Source: Neurospora crassa OR74A (Eukaryota; Ascomycota; Sordariomycetes; Sordariales; Sordariaceae). Taken from it: a stretch of 64,000 nt of DNA. The stretch spans positions 868,001 through 932,000 of the forward strand of contig NC_026502.1 of assembly GCF_000182925.2 (NCBI RefSeq), written 5' to 3'. Every line of letters starts with the position of its first letter. The stretch's first letter is position 1. The notes beneath the pieces were generated by a model. That model made no database searches, was not told the DNA's origin, and saw only the letters and a program-made list of their open reading frames with translations. The position numbers and the translations under genes are program-made. Below are positions 1 through 10,500 of the stretch, piece by piece.

Positions 1-658
1 CCGGTCCATGTGTTTCAGGAGACCCCCCGCTTTCGCTTGCACCATCATGGCCCCAGTACAAGCTCCTACGCCCCGATTACGAGCTTGTACAAAAGGAGCT
101 AAAGTGCCGCAGCTTACAGGTCATAAAGGGAGGTACGCTCGTCTTCCCAGGGCCAACGGCGCTATGATGATGGAGACCAAAAGTCCAGGACTTTTGCCGA
201 TAAAGAAAAGCCGTGTAGCTGGTCAATGATTCACTATGGAAGAGCCACATGTTGTTGTCTATGGTTGCTACTGGGAGATAAGCTGATGATTATGGGCCAT
301 GACTTACATGTTCCTAGGTTGCCAATAAAATGGATCATGGTGGCGCTTCTGTGTGAATGTAAAGGTACCTTGCAACTATTTTTGACATGGTGTTTGGCTT
401 TTGTTGTCTCCGACTTGATCTTTCTCATGCTCGTGTTCTCTTTTTGCTACTGCACGTTGAGTTGCTTGTGTCATTAGTCTTTTTTACGTGTGTGTGTAAG
501 TGGTTTTCCTTCCTGTTTTTTGAGCGATTATTGGCCGATATCTACCTGACGTTTTTATTGTGGGAGCTAGTTATATATATCTGAGGGCGAGTGTCAGCCC
601 TCTTGGCCTGGGGCTTTCGGAAAAAAGTCATCATTTGATTACTGGACTTCTCTCCACC
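1..658. other. Left-edge gap, no supportable gene
   Basis: Only short overlapping open frames occur here, with no recognisable domain. The stretch from about 380 to 560 is T-rich. I see no repeat, RNA gene or clear promoter element. It is the upstream region of the F-box relic that begins at 659. Confidence 0.4.
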
Positions 659-954
659 ATGGACCGACTCCTCTGTGATATCGTGTATCAAGTAAGTCGA
701 AGCCTTCAGTCATCGACTCTTTCTCGAGCTAACACGAGCATGCCAGTCTAAAACAGATCACTAAAATGCTCTGTAGATTATATTTTTCAGATTCCTTTAA
801 TGTGGAGTTAATCGAATTGCTAACAAAACAACGACTTTGCGCCGGCGTATGCCATCTTGCTGACGACCTCGTCATCAGCAATGCAAGGGAAACAATAACA
901 GAAATGCGCCAGTGTGGACGGACTAAAGACGGTTGTCCGTGTTTGTTCAAATGA
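659..954 (+). pseudogene. Short F-box-like relic, two exons
   Basis: An ATG at 659 opens an 11-codon exon (659-691) ending in CDIVYQ. A GTAAGT donor follows at 692 and an AACAG acceptor ends at 756. Exon 2 (757-954) continues ITKMLCRLYF and stops at 952-954, giving about 76 residues. The motif LLCDIVYQ-ITKML matches the helix of an F-box (pattern LPxEIV..I...L), the Skp1-binding motif of SCF ubiquitin ligase subunits. The F-box-like gene that starts at 2368 has its intron at exactly the same place (EIVYM-intron-IISEL), so the two look like paralogues. At about 76 residues there is no room for a substrate-binding domain, hence a truncated or decayed copy. A minus-strand frame open from about 1190 to 729 overlaps it, so either strand could be the real one. 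Confidence 0.4.
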
Positions 955-2367
955 AGATTCACGAAGTGAAGGAGGAATCTAAGACGCAGGTGAAGAGGAA
1001 GGTTGGGATCGAAAGTGGCGACGGGTGACATAGCGTGAAGGTCTTTCAGGGTCAAGTCATAGTCTATTCCTAGAGGTTTTTGAAGGCTGACGATAGGGTC
1101 ACAGTACTTGAAGAGTAAAATGCCTCGAGCCTCGCAACATTTGGACAGTAGGTCACACTTACAGACAAGGTAGAAGTAGATGGAAGACTGGCATTATATG
1201 AAGGCTGGATCTAGGTAAAGAGAAAAGCAATGAAGCAACCTTCAGTTGTAATCAACAGAATGTCTTGAAAAGAAAAGAAAAGAGAAAAGCAAAAGCATAG
1301 CCCGCGAATTGAACCCATTACCTCCCCCCTTCCACCTCCGAAGAAGGTACAAAAGGATACCCCCCCCTCAGAAAAAAAAAGAAAATGACCAACAACCGCT
1401 CAAACGAGTGGCATTTCAACGAACCATCGAAACACCTTCAACCGTTCTTATTCTTTTTTTTGTTTCTTTTTGTATGCTTATGATTATGCTTGATTACCTT
1501 CTTCTGTCGCTGCAGATACTTACAGATCCCAACTTGCATTGAAGTAGCAAGTGGTCGCGGTCTACGATGTGAAACGCTCTTTGGGTTACTTGAATGTACA
1601 TCATCGTTCCCGAACCGACAGGTAGGTATCTTTTCCGGGTGGGCCCGGGTCGATATCTTAAGGTGCTAGGACGGTAAGCCGTTACGCCACTTGACCAAAG
1701 CGGTTGTTGGTAAAGGAAGGTGCTGGGGAGGTCGTCTATGTACCTCCCGTCGATTTTAGGCGGCCTGTTCTGGGATGAGATGGAAGGTAAGATGGAAGGA
1801 AGGAAGGAAGGAAGGAAGGAAGGAAGGAAGAAAGGACGAGGACAACGTCTGGTTGAAAATGGAAGGTGCTCCCGTCTGCTGGAAATTTGGATTTTGCAAT
1901 GCACCAAGGTGCAAGAGACAGACATCTTGCTGGCTACGGCGACCCTCGGCTTCTGCCTTGACCCATCTTCTTCCTTGTCAACCAAGCAACCCAAGTTATT
2001 CGACCATTCCATTGGGGAAGCCATGCAAATTAATCAACGGAGCAAACAAAGAAAAACCCCTCTAAGGCCCTTGTTTTCAACACGCCCAGTTCCCTCAGCT
2101 TTGACCTCTTCCACACGCAACTAATAAAAGCTTTTTTACCATTTTCTCTTCCCTTCGCTACTCGATCCATCACCATGGTTGCGTCTGATGCTGGCACCTA
2201 GATACTCTCCTCGAGTTCTTTCCATCACTCGAGCACAATGGTGCCTCCTGGTCAGACATGCCCATATAACTACAGCGTAAGTATGCCCATACTCTAATCC
2301 TCGCGGCTAATCACACCTCGCCCAAGACAGTGTCTCGCTCGGTCAACGCTCATCAGCACTCTTCACG
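955..2367. other. Gap with AAGG microsatellite, no supportable gene
   Basis: No ORF here has a recognisable domain. The 176-residue minus-strand ORF at 1494-2024 owes its length to the simple repeat near 1796-1830. At 2238 an ATG opens 13 codons followed by a good GTAAGT donor (2277) and a CAG acceptor ending at 2330. Joining it there does not reach the frame of the F-box gene at 2368, so I do not add it to that gene. Confidence 0.35.
1792..1833. repeat. GGAA/AAGG microsatellite
   Basis: Uninterrupted tetranucleotide units (GGAA/AAGG register) run about 40 bp. No coding function is evident. The repeat inflates overlapping open frames on both strands. Confidence 0.85.
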
Positions 2368-2553
2368 ATGCTAGCCCGGAGAGAAAAGAAGATCGTCGCT
2401 TTGCAAGAAAGCAGAAAGAAGAAAAAGAAAAACCCATATCCTATGGTTGGACCGAAAAGAAGAAAACGTGCCAACCAAAAGAAAGGCAAAATAGTCGTTG
2501 CAGCCTCTGAAGTACTGCCAGAACCAGAGCCAGAACCGGAGCCAGAGCCGGAG

Positions 2554-2584
<31 letters not shown>

Positions 2585-4048
2585 CCGGATCACCTTCAGA
2601 TTCAGATGTGGAGTCATGGCTAGAGCTAGAGTCATCAGAGCCAGAGCCAGAGCCTCAACCAAATACAGGTCTCACACTTGATCAACTTCCTTACGAGATT
2701 GTATACATGGTCAGTCAGAAACTCTGTCCTTTCCGTCACCATCTTCGCCAATTGAAATCAGAAACTCATCTCCAGCCCAAACTAGATCATCTCTGAACTG
2801 TGGGCCAGCCTCCCACCATATGTGTATGAGCACGCGTCCAGTCTGGAACATCATTCTCGGTCCCTCTGCACGATCTGGCTCAGCACGAAGCGTGCCTGTA
2901 ATAGATGTATTTTCCGCCACCTCCTCAAACTCCCTCTCATCAGCCGTACCTTCTACCATCCGGCCCAAGCGCATATATTTATATACACACCCCTCGCTCT
3001 ACACCGTGATCCCCGGCTCTGGTCCCGCTGCCTCAGTTTCTGGGATAAGGAATCCTACCGCCCCGTCATGGACCGTATTCAAAGACTTCGTATTGTCGTG
3101 GATATGAAGGAACTCAGCAAGTATTGTAGACATGACGCAAAACCCAGCAAAGTGTCCCCTTTGGACGTGCAAAAGGTTAAATGGGAGGAGAGGGCTCAGA
3201 AGCTACTTGAGGAAATGGAGCGGTTGGGACAAAATCTCATCAGACCTATGGCGGGTCTGCCAGCCTTGAAGGGGTTGGATATCTGGATAGAGACACACCC
3301 AGATTTGCCTGCCACGCCCAAACTTCTGGAGGTTTTGGGTCAGTTCATGTTGGACTTACAAACCGCATTAGTTTGTGGCCACTTTGTCGGTCTAAGCAGC
3401 CTGAGATTGACTGCTGGTACCAACGATTTGGTCCCAATTTTGCGTGGTGTATTAGCGTCGGAGACTTGCTTGATGCTTCGATCTTTTTCTTGCAACCAGC
3501 TGCCTGAGAAGCTTGTCAGATTCCCCAGACGGCTTCCGGGGACTCCGGAGCGAGTGGCAGTTCTCATCAACGGACTATTACAAGCCCGTGAACCTGGCTC
3601 AAAAGATCTAATTGCCGATGTCGTTTCAAGCTGCCCTCAGGTTAGGGATCTTTCGATCCCCAGCCTGGCCCTACTCAACAAGAACCTAAAACTACATCCT
3701 GAGAACAAGGGATTGGACAAGCTATTTGTTGTAGGGGACATGGCTACTATTCATGAGGCTGAAAACATCGCCTCCATAAAGCGGTTAACCCCTCAGAGAA
3801 AAACTGCGCTGGTATTAGATTGGTATTCCCGCCTGAGAAAGAGGCCTGCTCTTGGTGAGTCTTGAGTAAAAACCTCTTCCAAAAAGCCGCGTTGTTTTTT
3901 TAGGTGACACAGAGTCTAAGAAAACATTGATTGGAGAGCTAATACAGAAAAACAATACTTTTCTATAGTGGAGATCATAGCAAGGTTACTCGGACGCGAA
4001 GTGAAGAAGGTCGATCAACGCGGCATTGTACTTGGAACACCGCAGTGA
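2368..4048 (+). CDS. F-box-like protein with Pro-Glu repeat, three exons
   Basis: Exons proposed: 2368-2709, 2786-3854 and 3969-4048 (TGA at 4046-4048), about 496 residues. The N-terminus is Lys/Arg-rich, followed by a run of about 12 Pro-Glu dipeptides coded by GAGCCA/GAGCCG hexamers (about 2520-2586). Then comes an F-box-like segment LTLDQLPYEIVYM, interrupted by an intron (GTCAGT donor at 2710, CTAG acceptor ending 2785), continuing IISELWASLPPYVYEH. The rest resembles fungal F-box proteins whose C-terminal part recognises unknown substrates. The role would be substrate adaptor of an SCF ubiquitin ligase. The last intron is uncertain: a GTGAGT donor at 3855 can join either to 3904 (stop at 3966-3968) or to 3969. 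I prefer the second, which gives a tail ending GREVKKVDQRGIVLGTPQ. The intron inside the F-box matches the relic at 659. The start is the first in-frame ATG. Confidence 0.65.
2518..2587 (+). repeat. GAGCCA/GAGCCG hexamer array coding Pro-Glu
   Basis: An in-frame hexanucleotide array inside the F-box-like gene encodes alternating Pro and Glu, with a second shorter PEPEPEP cluster at about 2638-2658. Units differ only by A/G at the third codon position, which suggests expansion by slippage under protein-level constraint. The array length is likely to be polymorphic. Confidence 0.8.
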
Positions 4049-4441
4049 TATACCCAATTCATGATCACTTTCGCGTCAAGGGAAGTCAGACTACTCAGCA
4101 CCCACGTCAAGGAATTAAAACCCTTCACAAGTCTAACCAAAGAATTATTACCTACACTGGCTTGACGCCATTATCATATGTCAATTTAGTACAGAGGACG
4201 CTGTTCGTAACCGGGGTGTCTGTCCACCAAATATGAAGCTTTTTACCTGTGGACTTCTGATGATGTGGCTCATTTGGAACAAGACAATGAAATTATTGCC
4301 TGCTAGCGGTAAATCATACTTCTTACCTAATAGCGCTTATCCACAAATACATCCCCTTCACCTTCCACAACGCCAACAACTGATCTAGCCTCGCTGAATT
4401 TTGGAGTCGATCAGAGAATCGCCCCGTAATGGGCTATCTAT
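4049..4441. other. Spacer, no gene seen
   Basis: The only open frame is a 63-codon one at 4045-4236 with no recognisable feature. It separates the F-box-like gene from the decayed coding relic that follows. Confidence 0.35.
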
Positions 4442-5022
4442 ATACGACGACTTTATATTGTCTTTGATCCAGAGGAACTCGACCGCTGGAATTTCGACTC
4501 GCGCTACGCCGATGAGCCTGATATAAAGAACCATCTGAACGGAATCAGACATCTTCAAAAGAGATTAGCGTGCTCCCTGACGGACCTTTCAGAGTTGCGA
4601 AGAGCTTGATATTACCATCGATAGTCTCCATGGGACCTTGTTAGTCACGTCCATCTGCGAAATGAATGAAACCTTGATGGAATCGCCTGACGAGCTCGCA
4701 TAACGGGCTTACCCGCCAGTTCGATGATCTAACCACTCTTGCACTTATTGTCTTTGCCTATGATGATCTGGCCTTACTTCTGCGGAACGCATCGTCGGAA
4801 CGAAACTCTGTACGAAGCTCCAAACGTTCTACTGCACGCTAGAGTACCAGGCTGTCGCAGCGCTTACAGAGGAGGATTCTTCGAGCCTCATGGAGACGCA
4901 TTGCAGCAACCGATGAATTCAATCAATGCCTTCTGAAAGATTCGTATCTTGAGAAACTGTATCTTGAGTTTATCCCTGTGCGTACGTCAAAGGGGGGACG
5001 CTCAAATAGAGTTTTGGAATAA
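4442..5022 (+). pseudogene. Frameshifted coding relic of unknown family
   Basis: Three coding-like blocks follow each other in different forward frames. Block 1 (4442-4609) reads ...DPEELDRWNFDSRYADEPDI... to a TGA. Block 2 (about 4605-4703) continues LDITIDSLHGTLLVTSICE to a TAA. Block 3 (about 4681-5022) reads ...FDDLTTLALIVFAYDDLALL, with one internal TAG at about 4849, and ends with TAA at 5020-5022. Amino-acid composition within each block looks protein-like (charged helices, no low complexity) and the blocks overlap end to end as expected from two small indels. I do not recognise the family. A helical N-terminal domain of a fungal NLR- or HeLo-type protein is one possibility but is not shown. 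Unspliced introns could explain one junction, but no GT..AG pair repairs all three. Confidence 0.4.
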
Positions 5023-6610
5023 TAGGGAGGCTTGTAAGTTGAGAATTATTTAGATTCACTGGACCAAGTGCGCAGTTGGTTTAGCTGTCAACTCCCAAAG
5101 AGTGAAAGCTAAGAGATAACCTTGCCCGTCAGACTGTGATCAGAAATGGTATCCCAAACCGGCGATAGGATTAGGCCGCAGACTGAATTTGGTGTCACAG
5201 GTGTACTTACCGTTTCCCCTACGAAGTCTCAGTCTGGTAGATGTGGTGCTGAGGTGGGAAAATCTCTCGGGTTTGCCAAGTGGTCGAATGGTCCGAATCG
5301 AGTGGTCTCGAGGCTAGAACAATGCAAGTGTACCCAAACGTTGGTCTAATGAATATGAGCGATTTGATGCTAGGACCTTGCATGGTACTAACGAAAAAAA
5401 GACCAATGGCACCGTGAAGGGGCAGTATGACTGCAAGGGGAATATTAGCATGTCGTACTACTCTCCACGATGACTCGAGCAACACCCTGTGTGCTTCCCC
5501 AGTGACAGTTGACAGATGTGCCTAGGGTTGAGGAATAATGACAGGGTCTCGGTGACAGATTGGGATGGACATCCATCACGAGTCTAGAAAGTCTAGAAGA
5601 AAACGGGTAAGATTCCATGCATATCTAGGGCTGGTGATTGACTTGATGCCATTGGATGGTTTTTTGTTGGCCGATCCTCTCTGTACAGCCTGATGGCGAT
5701 GAGAAGATCGAGGCACACAGAGAGGCTGTTTCTTTGCCTGTTATCCCTTTCTGCTAAGTACGTATCAAGGATTACAATGGCCAAGAGATCAGACTGCCGT
5801 CCATGACTGGTGAAGTTGGTGCCGACGGCCGGCTACCGGATTGGGTGTGCAAGCAGGTGGTATTGTTGGCGTAAGAGCTAGCGGGTTTGTGGCTATGCTT
5901 GGTCAGATGGGGGATGTTGGTGATCTGTCAGGACTGCTTAACTGGCGGGGGCCTAGTCTCGGTTTAAATTCAAAGGTTTCCTTCTTGGGTTGGCTGTACC
6001 ATTCTATCCAGGAGTCTTGAGATGTTTTTATGGTGTCGTGAGTGAATAACTGGCTTGATACATTGTTAGCAGAAGGGCGCAGGTGAGTGATGAGCAGGCA
6101 GCTTAAAGGGCAATTAGGTGATCACTCAAACATTCCAGTGGTAGCTCGTCAAGAAATATTATGGCCCATCATAACATATAATCATTGGTCAACAACCGAC
6201 CGGGAAAAATGATCGCAGAAAGATATGTTTCGATGCGAGGTGCGGGCGGTGCGTCATTGGGGCCTCGATGCCCAAAAATAGTTCTCAGACACCGGTGCGA
6301 TGCTGGATCCTCAGCTCAAGCAATGCCCGGTGTATATTGAAGCGTGCTTTGGATCCACATTATGTAAGCAAGTCAGATAATGCCAAGAAATGCCAAGACG
6401 GGAGCACGGGAAGGCTCTTGGCAACTCCAATTCACACTCAGGGGCACAACACCAGCCAAAACATCACCAGATCTAACCCCTTCCGCGAATCTTTCTATTA
6501 TCTTACCTATAAACTAACAAACAGTCTCTAGAACACTCCAATCAAGTAAACAATATAATCTACTTCCAACTACCTTACTATTACCAGCCCCACCGGGAGT
6601 GCTATAGGGA
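5023..6610. other. Gap, no supportable gene
   Basis: Scattered short open frames only. Base composition is ordinary and not AT-rich, in contrast to the next block. I see no domain, RNA gene or repeat. Confidence 0.35.
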
Positions 6611-6611
6611 C

Positions 6612-6706
6612 GCCCGTGGTATAGCGGTTAAGGGGACGCCCACAACTACTACTAGTATAAGTCTAGAGAGCTCGCGCGTTCAACTCCCTGCTAGTGATTC
6701 GTTTTT
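6612..6706 (+). other. tRNA-like head (A-box and B-box), possible SINE or tRNA relic
   Basis: The segment GTGGTATAGCGGTTAAGG fits a pol III A-box and D-arm, and about 45 bases later GTTCAACTCC fits the B-box pattern GTTCRANYCC. Acceptor and T stems do not pair well and the middle is too irregular for a cloverleaf, so it is not a working tRNA. It sits just before the AT-rich RIP block, with a 25-bp T run ending the unit about 240 bp later. This is compatible with a tRNA-derived SINE or a RIP-damaged tRNA. Confidence 0.4.
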
Positions 6707-6925
6707 CGTTTAAACGCTTAGTTATTGTACTGCTAACCTCTCTCAAATCCTTCTCATCTACAAATCTTGGTGTTGACTGCGTGTGTGGCCGATCTGGGGA
6801 ATAGGAGATGTAAGACCGCCGTAAGACGTACTATCTCTCGGTGCTATTAACGGTTACTTTGAAAAAGAGTATACTATGAGGCATTCGATTAGGGTGCGCG
6901 GAATAAGTCGAGCTGAACTCCTTTC

Positions 6926-6950
6926 TTTTTTTTTTTTTTTTTTTTTTTTT
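6926..6950. repeat. Poly-T/poly-A tract of 25 bp at the AT-rich block boundary
   Basis: Twenty-five consecutive T on the plus strand mark the point where ordinary sequence gives way to TA-rich RIP-type sequence. Read on the minus strand it is a poly-A, as left by a retroposed element transcribed leftwards. The neighbouring bases do not prove this. Confidence 0.8.
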
Positions 6951-7149
6951 GATTGGTATTAAGAATTAGCTACCTAAATCCTAAATTAGAATAATCTAAG
7001 TTATAGTTAATAATAAGGATAATATACTACTTTAAACGGATAGGAAAATAAAGGCTAGGGGTAGCTATAATCTTCTTCTTTTTATATAGAAGGTTATTTT
7101 TAATTAGCAATACTATTTTAGTATTAATCTAACTTCTAATAGTAGTACG

Positions 7150-7254
7150 TTAGTACTTAATAGCGAGTAAGTTACAGCGTTCTTCTTCTTCTTTTAATAT
7201 ATTGTTAAAGCGCTCCTCAAGCTCGAAATTATCGTCTTCGAAGATGACTGACAT
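7150..7254 (-). pseudogene. N-terminal remnant of a second decayed ORF
   Basis: Reading the minus strand, a CT-rich tract (about 7312-7358) of the kind seen in fungal promoters precedes an ATG at 7254. The 34-codon frame begins MSVIFEDDNFELEERF and stops at 7150-7152. The acidic, helix-prone start resembles N-termini seen before the DNA-binding helix-turn-helix of some fungal DDE transposases, but it is too short for a family call. It lies downstream of the Helitron ORF end (about 7505), so it is probably a separate element or a cargo gene. RIP would explain the early stop. Confidence 0.35.
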
Positions 7255-7504
7255 AGTAGCGCTGGGGGTTGGTGGTTAGTAATTAATAAAAGTAATAAAG
7301 AGTTGAATATAAGAGAAAGAAAAAGAGAAAGAGGGAGAGGGAGAAAAAGAGAAAGAAATACTAGATATAAAATAAAATGGAAGGAGCAGCTATAAATATT
7401 GTTAATAGAAGGAACGTTTAAAAGTATTATTTATATTATATCTATCTAAGGTCGGTACTAAACTGGAAGTAGTAATACTAGGTGCCCGGGATTTTAGTAT
7501 TTAG

Positions 7505-10500
7505 ACTAGGACTGGAAGTTTCTTTAGTAATTTTCTTGCCTTATTAATAGTCTATATAATAAAAGTACGATTTGAGGATATCCGCAGAGCGTTTAAATTA
7601 AAAGGCTTATTAAATATAAGGCCTTATAAGGTCTTAACCCGAGAGTAAGTTATATATATAAACCCGGCTTAAAAATCCTTCTTGGAAATATCTAATATAG
7701 TTATATTGAGTATAGAGCCCTATAATTTATATACTATAATAGTATATATTATTATTAAGGGGAATTATATCCTCTTATATTGGGTATTCCTATAGGAAAT
7801 AAAGTTTCGTATAATACGGAAGATAAGAATTATATTCTTAAATTGTTTTTAATTTAAATTAGGGAAGTAGTAAGGACCGGTATACCGATTAAATTTAATT
7901 AATACAATAAAGGGATTTCTATAAGGATGCTATTTATTAGGTATATTTTAGTTAGGAAAAGTACTATCTTAAGCAATATTAAAGATAATACCCAATATAC
8001 CATTAACCAAACTAACCTCAATCTAGAGATTCTCGATAAGTATTACCCGGCTTCCTATTATTAAAGGGAAATTGAGCTATAAATTATTAATTTCAATAGG
8101 GTCCACATCTTTAGTACTAGCTCCCTCGTAGTTAGTAGGAAGTATAAGGTATAGTTAATATAAGGCTTCCATATACTTAATATTATACGCGGCCACATTA
8201 CTACGTTTTAAGTAAATTCGAAGGGTATATTCGAATTGAACAGCCTCCTCATTAGGCAATTGTATTTTTATCCGAATATATAAGAGTTCCCAATATTAAC
8301 GAATAGGTTAATTATTCCGTAGTCCTTCAAGTATATCCTTAAATAGAATTTAATTATTACCCTATTATTATATAATCTATTATAGTTTAATAATTTTATT
8401 AAAAGCGTAGTAATAATTATAACCACCAACTTCAATTATTAATAAAATTACTTAATTATAAAAAAGGGATTTCTATATTACTAGCACTAGTTAATAGAAA
8501 TTACTAAGCAGTAGAACGCTTCTACTATTAAAAAATATATTTTAATACTCGGAAAAAGTTTATCGAAGCCTTTAATTAATGAAGTTGATAGTTCGAAGTC
8601 CTAATATCGATTTCTCGTTAATAATAAAGTATTAGTATAGCTATAATTTAGTCTAGAATTGAGTAAGATTAATACCTTCTAGAGTTGCAATAGCTACTTT
8701 AGAATTATTAAAATTAATATTCTTAGGTATAATAAGAAGTTTGAATAAGGAATATAAAGTCTGCCTATTGATATTATTAGTTACTATACTAGTAGGAGCA
8801 CTATAGATAATAGGATTACTCTTCCTTCGATTTACAGCTATTTACTCTAGTTTGAAAGATAGAAGCTTAATAAAATATAATTTTCCAGTACCTCTATAGC
8901 TATTAACCTATAAGAATAGAGGTGGAATGTAATAATAGCGTTTAATATTATTATTGTAATCTAGAATAGATTGGTAATAGGTAATAAACTAATTAAAGAC
9001 AACCTTTTGAGCTGGGTTGAGATTATTAATGGCCGAGGTAGTAATAGTAGGAGCATTTGCTATTAAATGGGTATTGTCGGCTTTTATATTGCGCTAATAA
9101 TCTGGTGCTAAAGGTAATAAATCTTAATAATCCAGGTAGTTATACTAGTTGTATAAGATATTTTGGTCCCGGAATCTAAATATTCCAAAATCCCTATTAT
9201 TTTCAACTCTTTAATAAGCGGGGAGTTCTCTAGCTAATACTTGCTATAGTTCTCGTTATTTCTCTTCTTTAGTAAGAGGTTTAAATTTATTATCGGGTTT
9301 TCTATTAGGTATATCGTTATAATAGTTATAAGGGTGGTTATAATTACCTATATAAATTTCTGTATAAATTAGATATATATTAGAATATATTTCTAATTCT
9401 TAATAGATACTATTGGAACCCGGCTCTTAAATACTAAATAAATCTAAGTGATTACAATAGGGATGATATAATATAAGCTTAACTCTATACTAATTTTTAT
9501 ACTAGGTATCGTTATCGGATTTATAAATCGGGTAATAGTTAAGTATTCTCTTTTTAGTTTAATCTCCTAAGTGCTGATAGTTGTTAAATTGGGTAAATTA
9601 CTTAAAGTAGCTAATATTCTTGAGGTTATTAGGGCGAAATAGGTATTTAGTATATTAATTTTGTATTTGGACTTATTAACTACCGGGCTGAATAATTATA
9701 CTGGTACTATATCCGGGTATTCTATTTAAATACTAATAATTTATATTAACGATAATATAGGTATTTTCGTTAAAGGGTAAGTTAAGAAGTAGATAATTAA
9801 TTTCTTGAGCTGACTAGTTACGTTTAGTAATAAGTTGATTTATTATTTTTGTAGTAAAGGAAACGATGTAATTCCTAGAAGCAATTTGAGGAGTAATTTA
9901 TTGAATTATTTCTTTAAAAGGCCTTAATTACTTTTTTGCTTTCGAATAGTATTTAGCGATGTAATTAATAATAGCGTTATAGCTAGTATATAGCTAGATA
10001 TTTGTATTGGTACGCTACGCTAAAGTAACGGTCTGGTTGTAGTTATTTATACGGTTATCGTTCCTTACCCTATTGTATAGCTAATACTTTAGGTTGAGAC
10101 TACGTATAAGGTATACTTCCGGATAGTAATTCCTTAGAAAGTAAAACCGATAGACTTTAAATATTAGATCCTTAGAACGAAGAGCACCTTAGTTGAGCCG
10201 CTTAATACGAAGGTAATAGTCGTCGGTATACCGGCTATATCGTTGTATCCGGTTAACTATATAAGATAGGAGGTCGAAGGTAGGTAGATATTAGCCTTCG
10301 TCTTCCGGGCTATTATTAATAACAATAGATAGCGGATCCCCTTTATTTTATTAACCGACTCTTTCTAGTTTAGGGTTAAAAGCAGTTATATAATAACCCT
10401 ATAATTCTGTAAATTCCCGCCGGGCATCTTCGTTGGCTAAATTAAATATATTAATATGTAGTACCTAATAAATACTATAATTATAGCCACTGCCTCTTAC

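Noticed and set aside
3904-3968. Alternative third exon of the F-box gene ending at 3968
   Set aside because: Uses a 49-bp intron and gives a short tail. The join to 3969 gives a longer, more protein-like end. Kept only as an alternative.
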